This document shows positions 47,700 through 59,075 of a DNA stretch of 64,000 bases, in pieces; the first letter of the stretch is position 1, and the number at the start of each line of letters is the position of its first letter. Position numbers and translations under genes: made by a program. The DNA lies in contig WOAB01000619.1 of the NCBI GenBank assembly GCA_027886185.1, forward strand, positions 8,494,001-8,558,000, read 5' to 3'. This DNA is from Rheum nobile. Its lineage: Eukaryota; Streptophyta; Magnoliopsida; Caryophyllales; Polygonaceae. Under the pieces are notes generated by a model that was given only the letters and a program-made list of their open reading frames with translations, made no database searches and had not been told where the DNA came from.

Positions 47700-48489
47700 G
47701 GCCACTGGCGACCCATATCCTTTCGAAGTTGCCCACGACGATTATGTTCGTCCGAATTTTCCTCCGCTCGACTCGCTGAAGCCGCCTGCGCCATTCCCTA
47801 AGGCACTGAAGGATACCAGAAGGCTGGATAACGACAAGGAACTCTTTGATACCTTCAGTAACTGCGAGGTAAATATTCTTTTGATCAAGCTAGTTAAGAG
47901 CATCCCTCGCTATGCAAAATTTTTGAAGGAATTGTGCAAGATAAAGAGAAAGAAAGCTGTGAAAGCGAAAAAGAAAGTCCAGGTTAGTGAGAATGTCTCC
48001 GCTATGCTGCAAAAGCGGCTGCCAAAGAAGTGCAGTGACCCAGGCATGTTCAGTATTCCCTGCAAGATAGGTGATACCACGTTCGATAAAGCCATGCTGG
48101 ATTTGGGTGCATCTATCAATGTACTGCCTCTCTCGCTTTACGAATCGTTAGAGCTTGGACCATTACAGAAGACAGGGACGGTGATCCAATTGGCGGATAT
48201 ATCCTATGTGTATCCCAAGGGAGTCGTGCAGGATGTTCTGGTAGAAGTAGACAAGCTTATTTTCCCTGCGGATTTCTTTGTGATGGATACGGGGCAAGAC
48301 AAACATGTAGCCCCCGTGATGTTAGGTAGGCCGTTCATGAATACAACGAATACAAAAATTGATGTGAGTAGGGGTTCGCTCACAATGGAGTTTGATGGGG
48401 TGAGGGTCGGATTCAACATCGATGATGCAAAGAGACACCCTCCTGATTACAACCCCGAGTGTTCGGTTGATGTGAGCAACCCGAGCTAA
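47700..48489 (+). pseudogene. Aspartic protease domain of element E
   Basis: The intact part of the frame (47881-48489) gives about 200 residues. MLDLGASINVLP (about 48094-48130) is the Athila-type protease active site with catalytic Asp, and MDTGQDKHVAPVMLGRPFM follows. It ends VDVSNPS, after which there is no reverse transcriptase: the element encodes only Gag and protease. The leading part (47700-47880) carries frame damage. Confidence 0.85.
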
Positions 48490-49882
48490 ATTGAAGAGCA
48501 CCAAGTCGAGCCACGACAATAACCAAGGCGCTGCTTGGGAGGCAACCCAAGGTATGTATTTCTTTTCGTGTCTTTTCATTTCAAGTTTTTATTTGTGTTG
48601 TTTTCGTTTTAGACTAAAACGCAGGTAGGAGACTCGAAGCCAAAATTCGAAGACGGTGTACAACTCACACCAGACACGAATCCGCGGGTGCGGAAAATTT
48701 ACCGCGACCGCGGATTTCCCACTGTAAGTCCCCCTATCTGGAAAAAAAAAACAAATTCAAAAAAAAAAAATTGAAAAGAAAAATTGACATTTTCCGCGAC
48801 CGTGGCCTCATTTCCGCGATCGCGGCCCAGTTGTCCGACGTTTCCTTTGAAGAATGGCGTGCATCATGCTGCCAAGGAGGAGACAATAGCCCGACACATT
48901 TGTATTTGGCATCGCCGATGGCCCGACATTCGACATCTGACGAGGAGGAACACTAGAGCCCACAACACGATTACACTTGGGCTCAAATTCTATATTCGTT
49001 GAAGGCTCGTGCAACCCCGATTCTTTGATGTACCACTACACCTTATAGTGGATCTTTTTGGTTGCACGTGGAGTTTATTTGAGAAGGATCACGCAACACC
49101 AGCGACATGAATTTTCAATGTTTTACCGCCAGCCCCAACATCCACATCCAGGCCACCTCGGCGACGGTGTGAGTACTTTTCTGCTTTTCCCTGTGCTTTA
49201 TCTTTTTTTTCTTTCATTATATTGAGGACAATGCAATGTTTAAGCATGGGGGAGTGATCTCTACTTGCTAGTCGTCTGAATAAAAATAAAAAATAAAATA
49301 GAAAAAGTCAAAAATATGAAAAAAAGACAAATAAATCCTGGGATAAGTCGAAAACCCAAAAGGATGGCTTAGGTAATAAGCAGGTGGCTTGGACCAGCAT
49401 TAGGCTGGGGTAATATGAGGTCAAGAGTGATGTGAGTTTTGTGAGCCCATCTATAGAAAAATGAAATGAGTGGCTTGGTGAAAACTCGAAAGGGCGCCTT
49501 GGCAAAATGAGTGAAAAGAAGAAGAGTGATTATTAGGATTCCGCATTTTTCCTGGCGTGGTGACATAAGAAGAGGTGATATAAGGAGGATTCGGGTGGGT
49601 CATTCTGGGAGGTATAAGAAGATAGACTGGATCTAGGATTAGATATTTGTATTCACTCTATGGTGTTCGGGATAAGCTTGGGGGAAGTACTCTGCTTTCC
49701 TTTAAAGCTTGTATGTTGTGTGTGTTATGTTGGATGTGATGGTGCCTGGTAGATTCATGTATAGGTGCAGTTCTTAGTGGAGATAGTTTTGTTGTGCTTC
49801 CTGAGACCTTGGGTATTTCATTGGAGGAGTAGGTTTCTATTAGCTTACTCGAGGACGAGCAAGGTTTAAGCATGGGGGAATT
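48490..49882 (+). other. Conserved non-coding 3' domain of element E
   Basis: Collinear with 42851-44270 of element D. It holds the hairpin CTTGGG-AGGCAA-CCCAAG (48534-48551), CCGCGACCGCGG-type sites (about 48702 and 48796-48826), the internal purine tract AAGCATGGGGGAGT (49242-49255) after ATTGAGGACAATGC, a block with GAAAACCCAAAAGG motifs (49340-49510), and the 3' polypurine tract AAGCATGGGGGAATT (49868-49882). Confidence 0.8.
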
Positions 49883-51147
49883 TGATCAGCTCTACTTTGT
49901 AGTGCGTAACTAGGAGTTGTTACCGGAGTTTTGGGTGTCATTTGTATGGGTTTAGAGCATAAGTTAGGAGAATGGAGTTGTGGAGAAGGAATGTTGATTT
50001 GGTGGTTTCAAGTACTTTAAATGAAGACATATTGAAGATGGAGGAGAAAGCCACAAGAGAAGACCGCAACAGAAGCGAAGAAGAGCTACAGAAAGAATTC
50101 CGCGGGCGCGGAAGCCCTATCCGCGGTCGCGGAAAACACACAGACAGCAAAGACAACAGAAACATTTCCGCGGTCGCGGAAGATAAGCCGCGGTCGTTGA
50201 TACTATTCACGCGCGGATCCGGATTTCGTTTCGTCAGAGTTTACTTTATTTTATTTCTTTTCTTTTATTTTCGTTAGTTTATTTTATTTCCTTTTATATA
50301 TCATTTCTTATCTTTTTAGTATTAGGTTTTGCTAGGGATATAACCTAGTTAGCATTAGCAGCCTTTTGAATTATTCATTATCGTTTAGTTTTTCCCTTTG
50401 AGTTTTATGCTTTGAAGACTATGAAGAACTAAGCAACTATTGCTTAGTCCGACGCTTGAAGCCTTCGTTTGTATTTGGTTGTGAGATTATAATTCTATTT
50501 ATTTTCCTTTGAATGTATTGATTCTCTTATGCTTAATCTCATTGATTCTTGCTGATTTGACTGGTCTGATCATCTAGTCGATATTAGTAATTATCTATTG
50601 CTAGGGTTTGGTTATTTCTGTTTGAAATACCTAATTTAGAGTAGCAACTGTGATATTCTAAGAACTGTTTGGACTGGTTTATTGTAGAGAGAATTGATTG
50701 CATGCATAGTAAGACTGTTTGTTGCACTTGCATGTATCTATTGAAATTCATGTGCTTATTGCTGCCATTGAATTGAATCATGGAGGTTTTCCTGGTTATT
50801 TGATAGTTAGTATTCTCAGGGTATGTTTGTCCTGTTTATAACTTTAGAAAAGGAATAGGAACATTCATTGGTAGGAATTAGAGATAATCAATGATCAACC
50901 AATCAAACTGAATGATGGATATTTGTCTGGATAAGTTACTTCTCATCAATTGATTACATCCTTTGCTTTTATTAACTTTGTTACATTGATTACAAACCAA
51001 AACCCCCCTTTGTTACTATTGACATACAACCTTTTGCACTTAGAAAGATTGCTACCTCCCTGTGGAATTCGACCCTTGGTTGCCTACTATACTTAGTTAG
51101 GTTTTTAAGGATTACTTTGATTAGGCATAACGACTTTAGCCTCGTCA
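49883..51147 (+). repeat. 3' LTR of element E
   Basis: TGATCAGCTC...CCTCGTCA, 1265 bp, uninterrupted; it gives the empty-site sequence for element D. ACTCT (51148-51152) follows and belongs to the target duplication. CCGCGGTCGCGG-type palindromes lie at 50121-50132, about 50168 and about 50189. Confidence 0.95.
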
Positions 51148-53185
51148 ACTCTGCAAGAAGAATCTTTCAACACCCTCAAGAGCAAGCTGACCAATGCTCC
51201 CTTCCTTGTCCTTTCGGATTTTTCAAAAACTTTTGAGATTGAATGTGACGCATCCAGAATTGGACTTGGTGGAGTCTTGATGCAAGGGCGGTGTCCAATA
51301 ACTTTCTTCAGCGAGAAGTTGAGCGGGATTGAGCTCAATTACCCAACCTACGACAAAGAGTTGTTTGCCCTTGTTCGTGTTCTCAAGACTTGGCAACACT
51401 ATCTCTTGCCTCGTGAGTTTGTGATTCATTCTGATCATGAAGCCCTCAAATTCCTCAAGGGTCAAAATAAGCTCAACAAGAGGCATGCCAAGTGGGTGGA
51501 GTTTATAGAGGTTTTTCCTTATGTGATCAAACACAAAAAGGGGAAAGACAACATTGTGGTTGACGCACTCTCTAGGAGGTATACCTTACTTTCCACACTT
51601 TATGCTAGAATTTTAGCATTTGCCTTCATGAAAGACTTGTATGCTTGTGATTCTGATTTTGGGGAAATTTTTGAAGCATGTAAGTCTACGGGCAGTAAGG
51701 ATCAATACTATTTGCATGAGGGTTATGTTTTTAGGGAAACTAGGTTGTGCATTCCTAGTGGGTCTATTCAGAGATTACTTGTTCAAGAGGCACATGGTGG
51801 GGGACTTATGGGACATTTTGGGGTGTTTAAGACTTTGCATACGCTTAAGAAACACTTCTTTTGGCCTCGCATGCATAAGGACATAGAAAAAATTTGTGCT
51901 TCATGTGTGACTTGTTTGCGAGCCAAATCCATGCTCAACCCCCATGGACTTTACACCCTCTCCCAATTCCTAGTTCACCATGGGAAGACATATCTATTGA
52001 CTTTGTTTTGGGGTTGCCTAGGACTAAGAAAGGGAAGGATTCCAGTTTTATTGTTGTGGATTGGTTTTCTAAAAGGCTCACTTTATTGCTTGCCATAAAA
52101 CCGATGATGCCTCAAATGTTGCTAATCTATTCTTTGATGAGGTTGTGCGCTTGCATGGTGTGCCTAAGTCTATTATCTCCGATCGTGATGTTAAGTTTCT
52201 TAGCTACTTTTGGAAGAATTTGTGGTCCAAGTTAGGTACCAAGCTCCTCTTTTCCACTAGGTGTCATCCACAAACCGATGGGCAAACTGAGGTATTGAAT
52301 CGAACCCTTAGCGCTTTGCTTCGATCTTTGCTTATGACTAACTTGCGCAGGTGGGAAGAGTGCTTAGCTTTCATTGAGTTCGCCTACAACCGGTCCATCC
52401 ATTCAGCCACAAGAAGGACCCCTTTTGAGATTGTCTATGGCCGTAACCCCACCACTCCACTTGATCTTGTGCCTTATGCTATTATGACCGTGAGAGCAAG
52501 GAAGGTGTTGATCAAGCTGCCAAAATCAATCAACTTCATGAATATACAAGCTGCAATTGGAAAGAAGGACGTCTCAATATGTGTGGCACACCAACAAAGG
52601 CTGCAAGGAGGTTTTTTTTTTTAGCCCGGAGACCATGTGTGGGTGCATCTAAGGATGGAGCATTTTCCTTCTTTGAGAGATTCCAAGATTAAGCCAAGAG
52701 GAGATGGCCCATTCCAGGTGTTAGAGCGCATCAACAATAATTCCTACAAGCTCGAGTTGCCTCCCACCTATGGCGTTCACAATGTGTTCAACGTGGCGGA
52801 TTTGGCCCCTTTCTTTGTGGAAGACGAGGATGACTTCGAGGCAGATTTGAGGTCCAATCCCTTTCAAGAAAGGGAGGATGATGTGACTATGGCCCATCAT
52901 GGTGATCAAGACAAGCCAATGCCAACACCCTCACGCGCCTCAGCGCCGCTTGCCGCCACACACCCTTTTCGGCTCCCAAGTCCCACCAAGGCGCCACACC
53001 ACTCAAGCCACTTTCCCTCGGACAAGCCAACACCCATGGACCTCCCTGGTCATTTGCCTCCCATCCAAGTCAAGAGCGCTGATGAAAGTGCCCAAGTGCT
53101 CGAGCCATGCCGACCATGTCAATCGTGTGTGGCCATGCTAGGGTTTCCTCTCCAAAAGTCGGCAATGACCTACCTCCTGGTATGA
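51148..53185 (+). pseudogene. Element A pol: RNase H, integrase and C-terminal tail
   Basis: Continues the frame broken at 38957. RNase H has [29 protein letters not shown] and [10 protein letters not shown]. Integrase has the HHCC finger ([10 protein letters not shown], then [12 protein letters not shown]) and the three acidic residues in IDFVLGLP (about 51995), SDRDVKFLS (about 52178) and [12 protein letters not shown] (about 52280). Frame breaks lie near 51950, 52100 and 52540-52620. The C-terminal part [34 protein letters not shown] is typical of this gypsy group. The ORF continues through the polypurine tract into the LTR (from 52879) and ends at 53185, about 100 residues into U3. Confidence 0.9.
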
Positions 53186-53887
53186 TCACTCAAGCCCAAT
53201 CATCTAGACTCCAAACCACGCTCATGGAGGGGCTTATGATTCATGGAGCGCCGAGAGAAGTTCAAGTTGGCTCGGTGACTTTGCTCATGGCCCAACCGTT
53301 TGAAGAATGAAGGCTAACTTTCAACTAGCTCATGCCTGATATTTTAATGAGGACTTTATTATGACATTATTAATCACGTGTCAAAAATTCAAGTCATTTG
53401 GAGTTGAATTGCTTGGATTAAATGTAAAACTCTTCAACTAGCCGATGGCACTTGAAGAGTTGTTTTGTGGTTCGGTTTTGGTCCTATTTATAAGGCCTTC
53501 TCCTACCTTTGTAATCACTCAAATTTGAATCAAATATCACAGCCAAAGCCTAGTGTTTTCCCCTGAATTTACCAGAAAAAGTCAACCATTGCTCATGAGT
53601 CAAATCGAGCATTTGATCGAGTGATTTTGATTGTGTTGTATCTCAAACTGGCTTGATCTTGTCCTAGCCTTGTATGGTGCGCAATATCCAAAAACAAATA
53701 GGATACGTATCCCCAAAAATGACCAGAAAATCAATCTAAAAAGATCCACTTCATCCCTCAACCATTTGGCCACCAATTTCCATCAAGAACCTCTTTCGGT
53801 GAAGGATTGCACCACTACCAACCTTGGAGACGCATAGCCCAGGATTGGACTTACCTTGGACTGAGCAAAAGAGGCAAGATCCTGTCA
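52879..53887 (+). repeat. 3' LTR of element A
   Basis: TGATGTGACTATGG...AGATCCTGTCA, 1009 bp, preceded by the polypurine tract AAGAAAGGGAGGA (52866-52878) and followed by the duplication ATCTT (53888-53892). It matches the inverted 5' LTR (34517 down to 32518) but lacks the TIR insertion. Near-identity over the [18 protein letters not shown] stretch and over 53560-53870 supports the pairing. Confidence 0.93.
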
Positions 53888-54067
53888 ATCTTTCTGCACA
53901 GACCGTGCACTATGAGATGCAAAACATGTCTATAAGTTATCTTAATTCTTTTGATAGGTGACATACAAATCAAAATATCCAAAAAAAATCAGAGCATGAC
54001 AAAAAGTAGAAACATCTTATGAAATGCTCAGTACAAAATATCCTAGCCATCAAAGCATGAAAATACA

Positions 54068-57000
54068 CTAATCAGAATCAGACAAATTCTCAATTGACTT
54101 GCGACCATGTCCGACTTCGGAGGTAGCATTGTAATCGAGCAAACGCGAAAGAAATGAATCGATCAAATGAGAAGCAAATTTGTGATGATGACGAGTCCAC
54201 AAGTTATATATATTCGACAATGGTGAATCATTAGACATTGTCACCTACATAATTATAGAGCATTTACTTGTATTTAAAAAATACAATATAAACTCCAAAT
54301 ATATTAAAAGGTTAGTAGTATACAGAAACGAAATGATCCTCCTTTGTCAAAAGGCAGATGCAGATCGTCTGAATCTTCATGACAGAGGGGTCTGGACTCT
54401 TGACCCATCAGAACATTCAAAGGCATGAAAGTTTGGTTTGCTCCACCCAACATGACAAATGCATAATTGAATGTAGTAGCGACCACACAACCCACTCCGG
54501 AACTCCTAACCAAGTATGCCTTGGGGCAATGTCTGACCTAAGGGCATCTCGCATGGTTTCAACCGTATAAAAACTGAAAGTTTTTTAAACAGAAATAGGT
54601 ATTCTTTTAATTTAGCAATCATGGTTTGTCTGACGTATGACCATTGGTCCTGCCCAAGGCCTAAAGATTCTACAATTACTCTGTATCCACAGCTTTCATC
54701 AGAGCGAATGGAATGGTAAATAGCCAAGTGCATGCGAATACACATCGGAATGACATCCAAGAATGGAAACTGAATAGGTGCATTCGCTGGAACCAGAGGC
54801 GTGGGATCTCTAATTTGAGTGGTTGGAGGTGCGGGAACTCTAACCTGAGACACCGGAGGCATGGGAGGTCTAATTTGAGATGGCGTACACGAGGAATCTG
54901 GGTGGTTTGGGGGAATACCTCGTTGCTTCTTGGGAGGTGTTTGGTCCAACTCTTGCTTAGTGAGCTCCCATGAAGAAGGAAGTCTTTTGTTTAGAGCTCC
55001 CTTTGATCGTCCCTTAATCTTTACAATTGTCTGCTCCTGCAGACTAGTCCTCTCGGGATGAGCTAACTCAATAACTGCACTGACATTTGTATGTTGTTGA
55101 TTAGCTGACAAATTAGGGAAGTCATTACTAATGAAACCATCCATTAACGATCTGGTGACTTTGCGCTTCCACCCTTCAACTTCTTCATTTTCCACATCTT
55201 CCATGTCCAACTGCCTTTAAAAGCTATGCACATCTTTAGGTGGGATAGGTATTTGACACCGCACATATCGTTCAATTTAATGGAAACACGTCAATCCATC
55301 TCTCACAAACATCTGGCATCTACAACTGGGGTCTAAAAATGGATCTTCCCCACGTTTGTATTCATTTATCAAGCGCTTCATGGCTTCATCAGAGACCTTG
55401 TACTTCAACTCCTTGAAAGCATATGCTATTGTCACCATACACATTATCTTTTGGCAACTCATATTGAAGGTTGCCTTGATCTCATTTACTTGGATGCTCA
55501 TCAATGAATCATATTGAGCTAACACATTATCGAACCTACCATGTGGAGTAGTCAAGAAGTTTTTCAAAGACGAGTGTTCTCCTTCAACCCTACAGTTGAA
55601 ATAACAGAAATGACATATAATCATATTCCATCCATGTACAGGTATGTAAGTAATGCATTGAATATATTATATTGCATAAACCTATTTGTCGTGCTAGTTG
55701 CAAACGTCAAAACCGTGTTCGTCCAAGCCGACGCAATTCTTTCCCTATATGGTTCAAGCACTGGTTTCTGACATACTAAAGCATGCTTTTCCTGATGCTC
55801 CATTAAACCTCAATCTTGCGCAACCCTCGCTCATACGCCTTTACAATTGTTTCTTTAAATAAGTCCATGTAAGCCTTTGCAAACCTTGTTGAAGTGTCAT
55901 CATGCTTGATGATTTTCTTAGCTTTTTCCTCGATGTTCTTGTATACATGATGCCTAGATAGGATGTACTTCACCTTTAGGAACATTTCATCCATCGCATT
56001 CATCAAGGCAAGCTCTCGATCTGTCACTATGCATGTAGGTGTTTTCTGCACAAGCCCACAAAGTTTGGCAAGATGCTTTATAGCCCACAAGTAGTTGTCT
56101 TCCCTCTCATGGGTAAGAAATTCCCCTGCTACGTTGTAATTCTTCCATGTAGAAGTGAACCCTACAATCTCCAAGATAGGAATTTCATACATGCATACAA
56201 ATTAACATGTTATAGCATAATAAAATAACATATCTATAACTATATAATATGGAGATGTGTGAATGTTACATGTGTGTACTGTAGGTGGAGTCCAACAATA
56301 ATACATAGGGAAATGCCTTGAGGAGTTATATGGAGTCCGGACTGGCAAAGAATATGTTGGTGACCTTATTGGTTTTAGGGTCCGACCTATGCTCCATATA
56401 GTAATTGTTTCTTTAGATATCATGAAGAATTGTTGGACAAATGTTCTTCCTTCCATCCCAACCCTTTTTATATCATACATCTCATTGTACACTAGCTTCT
56501 TGCTAGTGTAGTTCCCTGGGAACGAGTTTAGTGTAGTTGCAATCTAGGTAGGCATACAATTTGTCTTGGTCATCGACTCCACTAATCTCTTTTGCTCAAC
56601 TGTGATCCTTCTAGCAAATGTATGGCCATATAAATTGGACCCAATCTCATGGTTGTGAGTTCCATGTTCTACATTGATCTTCCACAATCCTCTAGGGCGT
56701 TCACGACACATCAATTTGAAGGGACACCTACATTTCTTTGTTTTTTGTGTTTTTTCGGACTTTGTTTTCTCCTCCTTTTGATGGGGTGTACATTCCTTCT
56801 CTTTCACAAAGCAATATAGTCTTCCCAAGGTGACGATCATCTGATTTTCTATCTCGGTTAATCTTGACGCACATGTTATTTTGGATCCTAGTGTCTTTCA
56901 CCCATTTAATTGCCTCTTCCCCGGTGCAAACCACAATATCCGTGGTAAACAACTCATAATAATCAGCTGGCACATGGATTACCTCTGGAACAGACACCTA

Positions 57001-57671
57001 AACTATGGCTGTGTATGCAATAGTGGAAATCCAAACTGCACCGGCATATGTTGTGCTCGTACCCGTGCAAATCCACTCCTACTGAGAGATGTAGATGTCA
57101 TCTGAATTGCTTCTAGATGTATATATTCTGGGCCAAATGCTCCCCCTGAATGTGACATGTACGAAAAAGGTGTCTCATTTTCTACAAGCCAGCCATTTAG
57201 ACTTAGGTCGTTAAGACCAAGATAAATCTCGTTATCCTCTTGTTCAAAAAGTTAAACAAGGTAAGTAAGGGAGTTAAATATTTATACAAGTTAAACATGG
57301 TAAGTAAGTGCTCAGTGCATTCTACATTCAATTCGTTCGACATTGTTCTTCATTACAAATCGAGAGCGATCAAATCAAAGATTTACACTTGCAAATTTAT
57401 GAAGTTACAAACACTAATATTTACCTACATATCTTATCAAACATACTTATCAAACATATTTATGTGACAAAAAATTCTCAAACTAACATGAAAGTTGTGA
57501 TTTTTAACTTGCAAATAAAGTAAATATCACAACTTTCATGTACATGTATTTGCAATTTTATAAAAACTCAAAGTTTGAAATAAAAACATAAAAACGTACC
57601 TCGTTCTGACTAAACATCATCGAATCATCCCCTCTACTCATTCTATACAAACAATCATCATGATTTGTCAT
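54068..57671 (-). pseudogene. MULE transposase fused to an OTU-like domain (copy 2)
   Basis: Minus-strand gene. Exon 1 is 57671-57600 (MTNHDDCLYRMSRGDDSMM, donor GTACGT); exon 2 begins at 57236 (DNEIYLGLNDLSLNGW). A FAR1/MuDR-like DNA-binding region has CRCPFKLMCRERPRG and HGTHNHE (56640-56720). The transposase core has LLDSTYSTH before an intron at the same place as in copy 1, TDRELALMNAM (about 56020) and EGEHSSLKNFL (about 55580). A CRCQMFVRDGLTCFH segment (about 55280-55325) resembles a SWIM-type finger. After KIKGRSKGALNKR comes the OTU-like domain: DESCGYRVI (about 54680-54700) and KEDHFVS (54324-54345), then an intron and a last exon (54244-54068) reading VTMSNDSPLSNIYNLW and ending SDSD. 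Stops and frameshifts at many points make it a relic. Confidence 0.8.
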
Positions 57672-59075
57672 GATATATGAGAGATTTTGTTTAAGAGTTT
57701 TTTGTTTGAGAGTAAAAGAGTGATTTGAGTTTATTGATGTATGAAGGAGTAATATAGGAATATATTTCAGTAATTAAATTCTGTTAGGTAGGGACAAGTA
57801 GCATTGAATGCATTTACCCTTTAGGGTTCCGCCTGTAACGGAAGAAGGTGGGCGCTAAAAAGTAAAAGCATTTAGGCACTATTTACCAAACATGTAAAAT
57901 TATATAACTGGTAACATACAATTGAGCATAATTGATAATTATGATTTATGATGCAAAAGTGATAATATGTATAAAAAATATTTGAAATAAATAGGTGATA
58001 TAATTTAACTATTTTTTTCTCTTAATTATTTATACATAATTAGCGTTCTCATTACTTAAACCTAAACTTATATGTTTTATTATTCAGTTATTTGTATGAA
58101 ATTCCTAATTTTTTTCATTTTTATATACAAATTCGCATATACACTTTCAATTCTGATTAAACAAAAACGTTATCACCATATATGTCAAGAGTTTAAGCTT
58201 ATAATTACCAGATTAGTTTTGCTAAATATTTAATAATATTTGAATTTTGAATTTTATTAACCAAACCCATATAAGGCACGATGACATATGCTAGTTATCT
58301 TCTAATTTTGTACCAAGATTGTAAAGTAAATAAGGCATAATAATTTTTGGAAATAGATTAAGTTATCAACCTAGCCGTGATTTGGACATAGATTAGCTAT
58401 CTCTTCGGTCCATTCCTTATCTATTACTTCAATATATATTTACTTACATTATGTGCCAATATCCTTTTGCAAATATACTTAGATTACAAGTAAATATAAA
58501 TTATGCATTGCCTAGCTATATTATTTAGTTTTGTATTCTAACATATAGGGTTCATCAATATAGCCATAATTTATAGGTTTATTACGGATTCATCAATAAA
58601 GCCATAATTTATAGGTTTATCCGATGGCTTAAGCTATAGTCTTTCTTCCATATATATATTTCCTTACCTAAATTATTTAATATATTTAATGGGTTTGTAG
58701 TAGAATTATTTTTTTAATTGAAATAATTATATTAAATTCTTAATGTACATTGTTTTTATTGATATAAATATGCATGTTTACTTTTAATTGTTATTATACA
58801 ATATATGTTATCAATTTTTCCATTCAAGAACTTAAAATCAAGTACATCTGGTTATTATTCTTGTATATTCAATAAAAAAAAATTGGTCTATACTCTTTAC
58901 ATATGTCTTTGTTTACATTTTAACATGCATATATTTTTTTTATCTCAGTTTAACATTTGTTTAGACTTATGGCTCAAACAGCACTAACTGGAATTAAGTT
59001 GGGAGTCATTGGAAGAAGACATATTAAAATGAAAAATCAAGGAATAAAAGTGAAATGCCTAGTGATAAGAACTTA
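57672..59075. other. AT-rich DNA upstream of MULE-OTU copy 2 and before the LINE
   Basis: The first 200 bp probably hold the MULE promoter. A 32-bp sequence (TTCATCAATAWAGCCATAAT...) is tandemly repeated at 58551-58582 and 58589-58620. The rest shows no coding content or element ends. Confidence 0.5.

Noticed and set aside
20694..50200. CRISPR-like array of regularly repeated GC-rich units
   Set aside because: Spacing is irregular, repeats are 12-14 bp, and the context is a plant retrotransposon; not a CRISPR array.
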